Translations under genes and position numbers: made by a program | In this document: positions 11,613 to 23,620 of the stretch, in pieces | How the letters are laid out: every line of letters begins with the position of its first letter | Numbering within the stretch: position 1 is the stretch's first letter | From: Conchocele bisecta | Taxonomy: Eukaryota > Mollusca > Bivalvia > Lucinida > Thyasiridae | DNA: 64,000 nucleotides | Reading direction: 5' to 3' | Assembly (NCBI GenBank): GCA_029237695.1 | Contig: JAQRGA010000402.1 | Coordinates: 1-64,000, forward strand | Notes under the pieces: model-generated | Told to the model about the DNA's origin: nothing | Databases searched by the model: none | The model's input: the letters and a program-made list of their open reading frames with translations, nothing else

Positions 11613-11948
11613 TCAAATCAACTTCCTTAGTCCAGCATGCTTAAAACCAGGAAAGTGAATTGGACTGACACTGACTGTCCCATCCACGGTGCCCAGGGTG
11701 TTCGGAATCCTGGCCTCACTGTAACAGGTTTTTTTACAGTTGGCCATGTATTGCTCCTCGGTGGGAAAACTGATGTTGTCCAGTCGATTATTGATGGCTG
11801 AGACAACATCATTAAGACATCGAGAAACTGAACGCCTAGAGACTCCGTGGATGTCACCAGCCTCGGAGTAGAACTCACCCTTCGCCAGGTAGCGCAAGGT
11901 AACCAATGTCTGCAAAGTTTCAAGTGCTTGCGTCTTTGATGATCTCAA
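11613..11948 (-). pseudogene. HARBI1-like: HARBI1-like transposase fragment
   Basis: A 111-codon open frame matching the middle of Harbinger (HARBI1-type) nucleases, which are normally about 350 residues. Residues ~18-50 carry the typical helix-turn-helix-like pattern (LRYLAKGEFYSEAGDIHGVS followed by RRSVSRCLNDVVSAI). Near residues 85-95 the first catalytic Asp appears in the context LGTVDGT. The frame ends soon after that Asp, next to the left terminal repeat, so the second Asp and the Glu of the DDE triad are lost. It cannot be active as it stands. The call rests on motif recognition; the superfamily fits the flanking terminal repeats. Confidence 0.75.
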
Positions 11949-11972
11949 ATGTGATTTGTATTTGCTTTAGCT

Positions 11973-12553
11973 TGTTACTGTATACTATACGGGGCATGGA
12001 GTTGCTATATTGGCCATCTTAGTGTATGCAATCCATCAGTAACGTTTACCTATTGTGACGTTTGACACATACCACAAATAATTTGACATACCCATAAATG
12101 CAAGCTTGTGCAACGTCCTATTGGTTGTTTTCGTCACACTTATATACAAGTCTGATTTTCTATTACCTTTAGGGGAAGAGGCCAAGTGGCTTTGGTGTGG
12201 TACGGGTTATTCTAATTTCATGGCAGAATATACAATTTTTTCTATGTAAATATTTCGTTCTGATTTTTGGGACCCCCCCCCCCCCCACCCCCAATGCAGC
12301 AGGTTGAATACGGGATCGAACCAGTTAGCCAGGCCTTACATGACCTTAACCTGTTGTATAGCTTTCTGTCATAATATTTATAGCACGCTGTTGTCATATC
12401 TGTATATAATGTATTGCACCACACTGTAATACTTTTTTCTGTCATATTATTTGATGTATGTGTCAAACGGTCGAAGTGATGAAACTGTAAGATGGCTGTA
12501 CATACAAAGATGGCGGAGATGGCAACTCGATGTACCATATAGTATACAGTAAC
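11973..12553. repeat. TTACTGTATA element nested in the Harbinger element
   Basis: Ends TGTTACTGTATACTATACGG and ATAGTATACAGTAAC are inverted repeats; same family as 5833-6494. It is itself interrupted by a minus-oriented dispersed repeat (12180-12365) and a C14 run near 12271. Confidence 0.7.
12180..12365 (-). repeat. Dispersed TTTAACGGCC-family repeat
   Basis: Reverse orientation of the blocks GGTCATGTAAGGCC, TGCTGCATTGGGGG and GAAATTAGAATAACC; contains a poly-C run near 12271. Confidence 0.6.
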
Positions 12554-12786
12554 CAACAATGTGGTTTTCTGAAAATGTTCTGGAAATGGCTGCGAACATT
12601 AGACGGACATGGGTAATATTCCTAATATGACAAACAAATTGCATATACATGTATTACATTTGAACATTATTTGATTTGTGTTTTCATCCATTTCACCCCT
12701 ACACAACACTACAACTATAGAGAATCACCCCTCCTTAAATCACATGACATCAGGCTTGCATTTGCTGGCTAACTGATCAGAAGGTT

Positions 12787-12932
12787 TGTTTGTGTGTTGG
12801 TGTTTAACGACCTATCAACAGCTAAGGTCATGTAAGGCCGGGCAAACGGGTTCAATCCGGGTTTAACCTGCTGCATTGGAGGGAAAAATCCCAAAATCAG
12901 AACGGAATATTTACATCAAGAAAAACTAAATT
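12787..12932 (+). repeat. Dispersed TTTAACGGCC-family repeat, 5' part
   Basis: Contains TGGTGTTTAACGACCTATCA, GGTCATGTAAGGCCGGGC and AATCCCAAAATCAGAACGGA in family order. Confidence 0.65.
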
Positions 12933-13215
12933 AAATCAGAAGGTAACATTATAGTGAGTAACTACTCCATAAGCTACGTTATATATCAGGCTGCATTTGT
13001 TGGGCTAACTGATTAACAGCTATAAGTATAGTGAGTCACTACTCTATAAGCCACGTTTTACCAGGCTGCATTTGCTGCGCTAACTGATCAACAGCTATAC
13101 GTATAGTGAGTCACTATTCTATACGCCACGTTATATGATGCTGCATTTGCTGGACTAACTGATCCAACAGCTACAAGAATAGTGAGTCATTACTCTATAA
13201 GCCACGGTATATCTG
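12930..13215. repeat. 75-bp tandem repeat, about 3.5 units
   Basis: GGCTGCATTTG/GATGCTGCATTTG recurs at 12988, 13063 and 13138, with AACTGATCAACAGCTA and AGTGAGTCACTA words at constant offsets. Confidence 0.8.
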
Positions 13216-13780
13216 ATAAGCAGCTAAAGCTAGAAAATCCGGTCTGTCTACGCACTTAGTGCCCATATCAATGACTTGAGAAACTTACAAAAACTTACAA
13301 AAAATAAACACACGAACAGATAGACGGACAGACAAAAACTTAAAAAACAATAAACAAACTAACGGACGTACGGACGTACGATCAGTAGTGAGGGTAATTG
13401 TATTAATGCGGAAGGCTGTATCGTTACTAAGTAATGCCAACAATAAACGGACAGACAGACAGACGGAATGATAGGGCGAAACCTATAGGGCGAAATATGC
13501 ACCGCCAATTTGACGACATTGTTATTCATGAATACATGTATGGCGGCCGCGACACTTGCGATAAAAAATCTTCGTACGATAGCGCAATACCTATCGTAGA
13601 TTTACGAGGAAAGTTACGAACTTCGCAAAAAAGTTCGCACGAAGTTGACGTTAGTGAAACGGTAAAATGCGCCTAAGAAGTTCGCACAATAATTTCTTAT
13701 CGTAAGAAGTTTAGTGAAACGGGCCCCCGATGCACAAACGATTTCCTTAAAAACAAAACGACGTGTCAGCGCGACACCGT

Positions 13781-14076
13781 TTTTTTTTTTTGTTTTTTTG
13801 CTTATATTTAACGGCGGCACTGGCTCTAGGACCTTGCATGCCGTCTCCCAAGAATGGGAGAAAGAACGGAGGTAGAGATTTTTTTGAGAGAAGCCGGTAA
13901 TTCGTATTTACAGAGCAACTACGAATTATCGGTACCCATTCACAGCTGGGTGAACTGGAGCAGTGTGGATAAAGTGTCTTGCTCAAGGACACAACGCTGC
14001 GCCTCCGGTGAGGCTCGAACCCACGACCTTTAGATCAGCAGTCTGACGCTCTAACCACCAGGCCACTGCGCTCCAC
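13781..14076 (-). mobile_element. Full-length tRNA-derived SINE with 12-bp target duplication
   Basis: Read on the minus strand, the element starts with a tRNA-like head (box A GCGCAGTGGCCTGGTGG, box B GGTTCGAGCC). A conserved central part with CCTTGAGCAAGACACTTTAT and CACCCAGCTGTGAATGGG follows, and it ends in an A-rich tail. The 12-bp sequence GCGCGACACCGT flanks both sides (13769-13780 and 14077-14088), as expected for insertion by target-primed reverse transcription. The central part resembles the conserved domain of the Meta-SINE superfamily; that name is from memory. Confidence 0.85.
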
Positions 14077-14280
14077 GCGCGACACCGTCTGGTAGAGTGA
14101 CGCACATATACCTACCTGTTCGATATTCAGCCAATACACACCACGTATTACCTGGCATAACCAATATTTGATGAAAAATACATGTAAAATGGGGCTAGAA
14201 CACTTATGATAACTATAAATTTGCATCTATTTGCACGCATTTAATGTATGTATGCATAAACACACACTAATACAATAACT

Positions 14281-14695
14281 AGAGAAAGTGAGCAGTGGCT
14301 CACGTATACCCTCGGCCACCGCATTGACACTAAAAAAAAACAACATTTGGCACAAGTTTCAATTTCAAAGTAATTGAAACCGATGTACGTGGTGCACCAT
14401 ATTCATTAATTATGGTATATAAGTGTTGTTAGTTATTTTATAGTTATTTTATCTGGCTCTTCGGTCTTCTCTGTGTTCATATTCTCTATTTGACCTTGGG
14501 CACAGGGGCCGCATAGGTGGGGCGCAGAATGAAAATATGGATGATGACAACGAAGTATGCAAAGTATAAAGTGAATCGCACCTGTGGTTAGAGAGATATA
14601 ATGACTTAAAAAACTAGGTCGCAAATGCTACGAACGGACGGACGGACGGAATTATGAAAACTATAAACCCCACGGCATACTTTGTATGCCGGGGG
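14281..14695. repeat. GTGAGCAG...GGACGGACGG dispersed element
   Basis: Begins AGTGAGCAGTGGCTCACGTA and ends with (GGAC)n, AATTATGAAAACTATA and a hairpin GGCATACTTTGTATGCC. The same layout recurs at 47195-47470, and its head recurs at 56787. Confidence 0.65.
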
Positions 14696-14699
14696 TATT

Positions 14700-15330
14700 T
14701 GGATGGTGATGAATTGTCAGGTACAGCACAGCAACTCAAATTTTGATTAATGTAAAATCGGTGGTAATGATGATAATGATGACGTCTGAAATGTAACAGC
14801 GGTTGGATTCGAGATGATCTCCACTCCCATCGAGAATTTAACCCACAACACGTGACATGGTACCGTAAACTTGTGCTGACACTCACCATACATATCAATT
14901 AAAAATGGTCAAATATTATATTGTTTCGATAGAAACATGTGGATATGTTATATCAAACAAGAAATATGGCCCTAGTGAACCACATATGCCCCAACATTTC
15001 GAATACAGTGGAATAGGGTTTCAAACGCAGTGCACATATACATGTATGAGATATCACATTCTGTGATACATATGCACATCTCGATTAAAGGTCTCAGTAC
15101 ACATATGCTATGCAAACTAATGCATGTACGTGAATTTACAATATTCGATATAGTGTAAAGTGTCCCGTATTTCACCAGAAACATCACTTAATTTCAACTT
15201 TTAAGTTTCATTCTTCGGTCTAGATATGGCTTTCAAACGACGCATTCAATATGTATAGGTCATACATACTAGACTACCAGTGTGTATGTCATATACATAT
15301 TAAGTGCGTATGTTCTTTATACGACAAGTA
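14700..15330. other. No gene recognised
   Basis: Lies downstream of the minus-strand gene ending at 15336. No convincing polyadenylation signal was identified and no repeat family is evident. Confidence 0.4.
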
Positions 15331-15699
15331 CATTATTAATCCCTGGTGCACTGTCCATCACAGCCACAAAGTGCAGTACAGCGAAGTGCAGATTTCACAC
15401 ATTTACACCGACTGAAGCAACCTTTCTTACAGCCACAACAAACAAGTTCTTTACAACATTTTGCTGCCTCTGGAAGCATTGTCCACAGAGGCTTGTAGTT
15501 CCGCCCATCGACAGTCAGTCCAACCCCAGTCAACTGGATCGGGCAGTGACGGCTTCGGAATCATGCATTGTCCCCAGATATGTCCACCCTGATAAACGGC
15601 ACGCCTGACATGTTGGACCAACGCTGCATGTGTTGGTGGGTACCATACTTCTATCGATCGACCCTTCTTCGTGAATAGATACTTCCTGGCGTCGTTCAC

Positions 15700-16138
15700 C
15701 TGGAAATTACGGACAACAGCGATTCAAATACTAGTACATGTTTCATGTGTCAGCTAATAAGTCGGTGTTAAGATCTACAAACCACTGAGCACAACGATCA
15801 GACAACTACATAGCGAGCATGATGTATTCTGTTCTCGTATCGCATTCACATACTACTAGAAAATATTAGTCATAGCATGTGACACATCCACTACATAGCA
15901 CCGGACAAAGCGCTATTCAACGTACACATGAACACACATACATTATAACATGTACTTGAAAACGCGCAAGTGATTCCTGCTCAGTACTCCCCTTAGGATT
16001 TATTCCTCTATTTTGCATCAATGATCAACGACGCAATCAATTACATCTGCTCATTTCCTGTACTAAATACAGGCATCTGTATGTATTGCATAATAAGTTG
16101 ACTCAGCCATTAGTTTTCATGTATAATCGCATGCATAC
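15700..16138 (-). other. Spliceosomal intron of the PIN-like gene
   Basis: Minus strand: donor ACCAG|GTATGC at 16138 and acceptor TTTCCAG|GTGAAC at 15700. Removing these 439 bp joins LDQ to VNDARKYLFTKKGR in phase 0, once the single-base shift near 16172 is allowed for. Confidence 0.7.
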
Positions 16139-18564
16139 CTGGTCCAATCCACTGTTGCGGTCAAAAACAGGAGCACGACAAATCGTTCCAGGACAGCGAG
16201 ATGTTCGTCAGACAGGTCATCGGGTGATGTGGACAACTGTGAGAAGACATCCGTGACATCATCATGAGACATCCATACATCCCATGCGGTCTTCTTACCA
16301 CGGCCAGCAAATGCAGATACAGTGTCACATCCCGTAATGGCATGAAACATTGGTAGTGCCATTGCTTTTGTCACTCCTAACTTTGATGAATATGCATGTG
16401 CGGATAGGTAACGAAAGTTTTTGCCAGTGCCAAAGGCAATCCATAGTTCTTCAAGTGATAGACGGTGATATGATGCAATTGCCAGAACAACAACGTCAGT
16501 ATCTACTGTTCTAATCATGATTCGAGTATGTCCTTTACTAACTGTATCCACACAATGGACGAAAATACGTGTATCAGCCATCTTCATGTTCACATGGAGA
16601 CAGTTGGGCTACATCCTCCCCGTCTGGTACACGGGTGACATGCTGGCCATCAGCTGAGATTACCAGTTTTCCCGGATAATCAATTTGTGCTAACTTTTGT
16701 GCTAGGAAGCTGAACAGTTCTACTTTGTTCTCCTCATCTTGTAGAAACTCCGCCCATTTACGAGGTATAGGTGCGGAAGCCACAACTTTGCGTCGACACC
16801 CGACACCTCGCATTTCTCTAGTTGAAGATTTCAAACTCGGTTTTTGATAGACGTCCCACACCACATCAACTCTGTCAACCTTTTTAAGCCATCGCGTTAT
16901 ATGTGGCACAAACAACTCATCAGCATACTGTTGTAAAGTCTTCGTTATCCCGGGATTCAGCATATGTACAATAGTAGCTCCGTCCATGATCATTGCTGTT
17001 ACTGACGGCTCATCTGTTCCTGTTTCATTCAGTTTCTCAAAACATTGAAGAAGGTCTGACTTTGTACCCTGTCGTAATTTCTCTCCATCCGAAAGAGCTG
17101 GGGGACATGCTTGGTTCTCGTGTTCAAAGAATTCATCTAGAGAACCGCCACGTGTTTGGCAACCGATATATAATCGAGAGAACAGATTACAGTCCGTTTT
17201 TGCCGATTTCAGTTTGAGTTGGGGTTTCTGATGCATTCTTGGCCGATCTTTTAAACATTGGAAGCTTGTTCTGTGGTATTGGGTCACCAATTGGCTTTGA
17301 TCGATGGACTAATCTCTCCGTCACGAACTCGTTGTACTTTTGTGAGCCAATCTCCTTGATATCAGTTAGAGTTTTTATCACCGATTCATTTGCAACAACC
17401 TTACTGGACAATGATATAAGTTCGCCGCCTTCATCGAGGAACGGGTTGCAAGTTCTGTGATAGTGTTAACCATAGATTGCACACGAGTTTTGTTTTAAAC
17501 TTAGATTGTACAGCTGGCGTTTGTTCATTATGTCGTAACTGATCTGGGGCGATTCCGTGTTCATTTTGTTCGAATTCGTTAACAAGGCTGGCAATTTGTG
17601 GCCCTGCTGTCATCCATCGCCGAAGTGCTTGTGGGATTTTCCATCAAACCGATGGCACCACCATCCCCTTTCACCATCTCATTGTTTTGTTCGTGGCACT
17701 GGTCTAGTGGAATAGCGGAACATACATGCTGTGTCTTGTGGAATGTGAATTTACCTGCTTCAAACTCTTTCGCTACTTCTGGTTGCTTGACAGACAGTTC
17801 TTGCATGTCGCGTACATGCACGGAGAGCCAACGTGAATAGTTCGGACGATCAAGGGCGAAGAACCATGGCATGAGATTCACTAGGACGTCAACGTACATT
17901 TTGAAATTGGATGTCCTTAGAGATCTTACAAACATTAAGACTGTCAGTTCCAATTCCAGAACAATAGACCAATATTTGAATAGAGGGTATTTCTCTGACA
18001 TTTGCTGACACCATGTGGCAAACGTCATTTGGTTAGTAGGCCTACCATCTTCATTCTCTAGTCCATCAACATAGACACTGTATGCCTTGTATTGCAGGAT
18101 GTACATGCATGATGCAGTAACCTCGTGGGCATGCCGCGTGCGTTTCAGATGGGAAACGTGGAGATATGAGTCGGCTTTGCCTGAAGTGGCAACGTCAGCC
18201 AGTGTCAGTACATCAGTCCAGCCACTACCTTCCATCCATGTCCCGACTGCTTTCCATGCCGCCATTTCTACATGTAATCCGCCAAACATAGCTACCAATT
18301 TCTGTTCACCGAATAACGATGGCCATGTCCACTGTATAGTTTTAGCCAATGCGTAAAGCGGTTGATCAAATGCTATGACGGGTGTCTGCTCGGGGTTTAT
18401 ACATTGTATAGCATTCATTATCACCGTCATTGCATGTCGTATCATTTCGATTGAGTGTGCTGCATCTTTGAATAGGGGTAATAATGCACTGGAACCTTTA
18501 ATGGGAACAGTCGCCGGCTGGTGGCTTGCATGATATGCCGACCATGATATGTTGTCTGCTTGTT

Positions 18565-19045
18565 CAGGTCTACCAGTCCTAACCCTCACGACTACTTCAT
18601 TTTCATGTTCAACAGTCTCCACAAATGTGACTACTTCCGTTTCAAGTTCGACAGTCCCTACGCTCGTGACTAATTCATTTCCAGTTTCAAGAGTCGTTAC
18701 ACTCATTACTAAAATTCATTTTCAGGTTCAATTACATTTGTGACAACATCAGTTTCAGTTTGACAGTCTTTACACCCATGACTACTTCATTTCAGGTTCA
18801 ACAGCCCTTACAATCATGGCTACTTCATTTTCAGGTACAACAGTCCTTACATTTATCACTGCTTCATTTTCAGGTACAACAGTCCTTACATTTATCACTG
18901 CTTCATTTTCAGGTTACAACAGTCCTTACATTTATCACTGCTCATTTTCAGGTACAACAGTCCTTACATTTGTCACTGCTTCATTTTCAGGTACGACAGT
19001 CCTTACATTTATCGCTGCTTCATTTTCAGGTTCAGTGCTTATTAC
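18565..19045. repeat. 39-bp minisatellite inside the coding part of the PIN-like gene
   Basis: About a dozen degenerate copies of a 39-bp unit (GGTACAACAGTCCTTACATT + CACTGCTTCATTTTCA). On the minus strand the unit encodes PENEAVINVRTVV. Units on the left are diverged, those at 18830-19030 nearly identical, and single-base length changes shift the frame between units. The array sits between the conserved TEYDWLEAVKHV and NISWSAYHASHQ blocks. Confidence 0.85.
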
Positions 19046-20839
19046 ATGTTTCACTGCTTCCAACCAGTCATATTCAGTTTGGATGTACGTGTCGAGTTTC
19101 GGGAGACTGTCAGCGGTAGCAGGATTGAGTACTGACTCGGGAACTGGTGGATTTGGAGGAGGCTTACCAACTGATGGCACTTGTGTGTAGAAGTCGGGAA
19201 GAGGTTTTATATATCTTGTAGATGTTGGACTGTTAATGCTGATAATGTTCTGTTCTTCACCCTGTTCAATAACGTCTGGGTGTTGAATTAAAGATATACC
19301 CGTACCATGAAAAGAGTCTGTGGCTGTGTTTGACGATGGGTTGTAATCAATGTTGTCCACGGCACTAGTTGTGAAGACATTTGTCCGACAGCTTGTTGGA
19401 ACAACAACTTGCTTCTCTTCATATGTGTCACACACACTATTAGCCAGATCCGTCGATAATTGTAGTACTCGATCATATGAGACACATATACCATGTTCAA
19501 AGAGTTTGTCAATTAGTCCACGTTTTCTTGTAGTGAATGAATCGTCATGCCAATATAGAGAGGTAAAGGCATTTCACGAGACCTTAAATGTCGAACTGCA
19601 CTTAATGTGCTTGATGGCTGCTTTCTCTGGTGCTTGATACTGTTGTATTGAATCAGTTGCGATATCGCAAGCGCTCCTGAACGCGCAGGACATTCTGTCA
19701 TATCAGTGATGTTCGTTCCATCTAGCAACATGCGGATTAAATTAAATTCAGAAGAACGGTAGGAACAGACTCTTCCTGACATTTTGACGAGAAGGAACCT
19801 TGAAATTCAAATGTCTTTTCGAACATGTGTTTGCGAACTAATCGAGCAGTTCGTGCTAAACTGATAGCTACATTGTCATTACTTAATTCGCAAGCATCAG
19901 ATAGAAGTTGTCCTACATCACTGTCTCGGACCAATAACATTCTTCCTTTTTGTGTGTGCCTGAAGACCCGGGATGTGCGCAAGGAGTCGGTTTTTAAGTC
20001 GAGTTGTGTGAACATTTTCAATGGGTTGATCGCAAAGCTGACTGACACGCTTGTTGTACATTTTCACTAGATCAGCTAATTTCAAAAACAGGAGCGGTCA
20101 TGTCATCTAATTCGTCTTCCACGTGCAATACCAGTTCCGCAAATGCAATGCTATGATTCATATCAGTTTGCCGCTCTGCTTGCGATTGATGTCGAACATG
20201 TGCTCTGGCGCGGTTATATAATGTATTCAAACATTTTATGTGATATGTTGCTTCAGTTGCCACCATATCACCAGGGCTTAATTTAGCTAACAAACTGGTA
20301 TCACCTATCAAAACAGCTGCTGAGTAAATCCTACTATCCAAACCAAGTGTACTAGCATGGCGCAGATTCTCTGACCTTTCAATTTTGTCACAGAAGAAGC
20401 ATTTTGATTCTGAATCAGAATGTGTAGTGTCAGTTGCGCATAATGATCGAGTCCTCTTTGGCTTACAACTTGATCGACCAGTATCTGATTGTGCATGACG
20501 TTTATGTAGTAGTCTAGTTAATTTTGTTCTATTGTACTTGTCGCGACAGGGTTTGTGCCACATTGCTTTGTGTTTCTCTAATGTTGTGTCAATGCCATCA
20601 CCATCATTAAGACGTTCGAGTCTAAGAGTTGTTGGTAATTCTCCAAGTGCGTTGAATTGCTCTAAATCAGTTCTTAATGTTGTGTAGCCTATTCCCACAT
20701 TTGTACGTGTTGTTGATTTCCTGGGACATATAAGTCTTGTAGTTGCATCAGTATCTTGACATATAACACAGAGGTTCCAGTCAGTAGTTACGCTGGGATT
20801 CGGAGGATTGTTTGCATCACTTGTTTGAGGATCCATAGT

Positions 20840-21980
20840 GTGTTGTACTAGTATACTAGTTAGTAGTATATGTATATATATTAATACTATGCCGAAAGAA
20901 CGCATATTATACCATACTTATGACAAGCGATAACATATGTCTATATTATTAGTAGCTAGTTATTTCAATTGTTAACATCCCATCAGTTACCGTTCTCCAT
21001 AGTCGATTTTCTTCATCAAATGTCTGCTGAGAACACTACTAGAATGAACTGACACCATGACCCAACATGTTAAAGTATGTTAAGCAGCGTTGTCTAAGCA
21101 AAACAACAGATGTCATCGGTTGTTTCCCTTAGATGACAAGTTACAAAATATATTGTCATGGTGTCAGTTTCCAAGTTTTGAAGCTAAATGTAATATATAG
21201 CTAGCATAGCGTCTACTCTACACAATGACCACCACCACCAACATGATACACTTGTAGGTTAATTGGCAATATTAACGGTTAGTTCTTGGTTAGTTTGATT
21301 AGTTGAGTCGACTGTCATTGCATTCATCATCTGTCTAATTCACTGTTAGTACTACATTAGCCGCCACCAGTACAACAGTAGTAGTCAGCACCTGCAAGAC
21401 ATACAAATATGGATCAAATAGGTAATGGCGGACATATCGTCATCAAACAAGTCCCATGTGTACATTTAAGGAAGACAGCTAGTACTAGTAGTAGCTAAAC
21501 AATATATTGACAAAAGTTGCTATAACTACACTGTTTATGTGCTGGTTGTCGCCTTTAAATGTACAATGGACAATCGTAGTTAGTGGTGTCAGTTTAGTAG
21601 GGAGAAAATGAAACAGATTTGAGACGTGTGAATGGGCTAGACGTTTTGGACCACCATCACCAGCAGGAGTAACAACCACATAGACAAGCAGCATACACAA
21701 GCAGCATATTTAATTAAAGCATCTAATAATAAATATGTGCGTATACAATTGATTACTGCATACCTGCATATGCTATATGTAAATATAGTGTTGTCATTGG
21801 GAATAATTTGTGATACATGTCCATCTTTACGAACATGTTGCTGCGCTCGAAACATAGGTAGCACCTATTACATATTAAATAACGGAAAAACTAAATGTTC
21901 TTGTGTGACAGAATTACAAATTACACATACTTGTCAAGGATAGAGCATTCCAAGGTGAGATTGGGGGTCCAGGGGGCGGT
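20840..21980. other. Upstream flank of the PIN-like gene
   Basis: AT-rich. The only structure I see is the inverted repeat AACTGACACCATGAC at 21047-21061 and its exact complement at 21155-21169, about 200-330 bp upstream of the predicted start on the minus strand. No coding frame. Confidence 0.45.
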
Positions 21981-22084
21981 AGCACCCTGGTCAAGTTCCA
22001 GGGGCAAAGCCCCCCAGAAGTTAACGATATTTCATGAAAATTATTAGCTAAAACCCACATTTTCAATATGAGATGGGACCATTT

Positions 22085-22102
22085 TTAGTGGTGGGGGGGG
22101 GG
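22085..22102. repeat. Poly-G run
   Basis: A run of more than ten G in GTGGTGGGGGG context. Confidence 0.85.
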
Positions 22103-22310
22103 GGCTTTTTGGCCAACTGAAAATCTATGAAGGAGGCCGCTTTGACCAATTATGTATGCTAAACCGGAAGTTTTACCATGCGTGAGTTACAGTCAGTCAG
22201 TGATATGGGCACCAAATGTGTGTGTCTCACGCGCAATGCGTGAGACTTGACAGGTATGATTACAGACTGTCTTTTGTGTTTACCATGTGGTGGTTTGTAA
22301 ACAAAACTTC

Positions 22311-22312
22311 AG

Positions 22313-22342
<30 letters not shown>
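22311..22342. repeat. (GTT)n microsatellite
   Basis: About ten GTT units. They create leucine or asparagine runs in the overlapping open frames (22309-22740), which are therefore not convincing genes. Confidence 0.9.
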
Positions 22343-22343
<1 letters not shown>

Positions 22344-23161
22344 ATTCCACCGCTGAATTTTCGGCGCACCCCTTCAAGTCACAAGTAAATATACATACAT
22401 ATGTTTCCCCATTTACAGCCAAATTATGGCGGCCATTTTGGATTTTAAGACATTTGGTGGCACTATTCAATTGGCACTCGATCTTAAAATCTTCCCCACA
22501 CCATGCACCAAGTGTATGCAAAGTGTCACACTTGTTTCCAGAAGTGCACAATATTGCCGTAAAAATGAGCTTAACAGCCTCACTACACTGAATAAACATA
22601 GCATAAACATTTCCGCTGTAGTTTAGGTTTAACCACGCTAACAAATCAAAGTACTGAACGTACTGAAATATGTTATCTCCACAAAAACTGATCACTTGCG
22701 GAACCAGAGACTGAACGTTGCATATTTTCTCAATCATCATTCACAGGCAAATTTACTGCGATGGTGCAAACCCATTCCCATATATACGTTTTCTCTAGAA
22801 TAAATTACTGTTTGAAACTCCCAGAAAAAAAGTGTACGAAGCTGGCGACTAACTGTTCACTGCTACCTAATTGTGAGAACTAAAGATAATAGCTGCTGTA
22901 TTCATACGCACGAAATGTCTTGATTCGTATTTTACAGAATTTAACTGATAAACTGAGCACAAAACTGTGAAAACAATAGAAAATAGTATATGTAGAGTTT
23001 TAGATACAAGGCAAGATAGACCGAAACGCCATAGGATTAGTTGGCACAGGGCACTATTTTTTTGGTCGTACTCGCCGTTTAGGCGTAGCACGATCATTGG
23101 CTGACCCAATAGAAATTTGCGTGACACAATATGTTATCTCAAGGGAGATAACATATGATAA

Positions 23162-23620
23162 GCCAGATTTGTTATGCCATAGACACTCTTTGCTTGCAGA
23201 AGCCAGTCAATTGATGGACTAATCTACTTCACAGGCATGTTAATGTATCATTCACATCAGTTTCAAGTCATCAAATATGCCCTGGTGACACAAACTGGTC
23301 AATCTAGTCTTCAAAATTAGCTAACCTCACGTCATTGGTGGCCTTGACCCCAAACTCCATACTTTATGACGGAATATGACATAGCTGTGAATAGTGGGCA
23401 AATTTGCCAGATCTCTAAACATAAGTTGTCCTTATATAGGTTTAAACCACGCTAAATCATCAGATATGCATACATGTGCGGTGTAATTAAAAGTAGTACG
23501 TTTAAAAAATAAGACAGATTTGTTATGCCGTAGACACTTTTTGCTTGAAGAAACCAGTCAATTGATGGACTAATCAACTTCACAGGCATGTTAGTGTATC
23601 ATTTACATCAGTTTCAAACA
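23162..23620. repeat. Direct repeat pair of about 113 bp
   Basis: AGATTTGTTATGCC, CAGTCAATTGATGGACTAAT and TTCACAGGCATGTTA occur at 23167-23275 and again at 23516-23620. The ~240 bp between them is unique. Confidence 0.7.

Larger units (their letters stand above)
11424..13728. mobile_element. PIF/Harbinger-type element, decayed, with nested insertions
   Basis: The ends are inverted repeats of about 32 bp: GGGGCCCGTTTCATTAAAC at 11424 and the complement of GGGGGCCCGTTTCACTAAAC ending at 13728, followed by CTTCTTACGATA on both sides. Subterminal GAACTTCTTACG-like words repeat. It contains a HARBI1-like gene fragment (minus strand), a nested inverted-repeat element (11973-12553), two dispersed-repeat copies and a 75-bp tandem array. 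No clear target duplication is visible: Harbinger elements normally make a 3-bp one, and the GC-rich flanks (CCCCCG / CCCCG) leave it ambiguous. The same end sequence occurs in the MITEs at 47915-48141, 54274-54510 and 59832-59863. Confidence 0.7.
15336..20836 (-). pseudogene. Large uncharacterised protein with PIN/FEN-like motifs and Cys cluster, frameshifted
   Basis: A minus-strand gene that must be read across several frames. The likely start is the ATG at 20834-20836 (MDPQTSDANNPP); the stop is at 15336. In order it shows: an N-terminal Cys region (CVICQD, CFFCDK); a region with VHTTRLKNRLL and ARLVRKHMF; VDNIDYNPSS...DSFHGTGISL; a long helical part (FGGLHVEMAAWK, ALDRPNYSRW); ADTRIFVH followed ~25 residues later by TVDTDVVVLAI; GCDTVSAFAGRGKKTAWD; and a C-terminal Cys cluster CCGCKKGCFSRCKC. 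I recognise the architecture from uncharacterised proteins that are multicopy in invertebrate and fish genomes (from memory). The acidic EADTR...DTD pattern resembles PIN/FEN nucleases; this is inference. About ten single-base shifts interrupt it (near 20086, 19948, 19740, 19535, 17624, 17455, 17225, 16590, 16172 and 15515), several in homopolymers. One intron is intact, so it is not a processed copy. Confidence 0.7.

Noticed and set aside
18760..19190. Plus-strand Ser/Thr-rich and Gln/His-rich repeat proteins
   Set aside because: Shadows of the 39-bp minisatellite inside the minus-strand gene.
22309..22740. 143-codon minus-strand frame ending in poly-Asn
   Set aside because: Ends in a GTT microsatellite; no family recognised.
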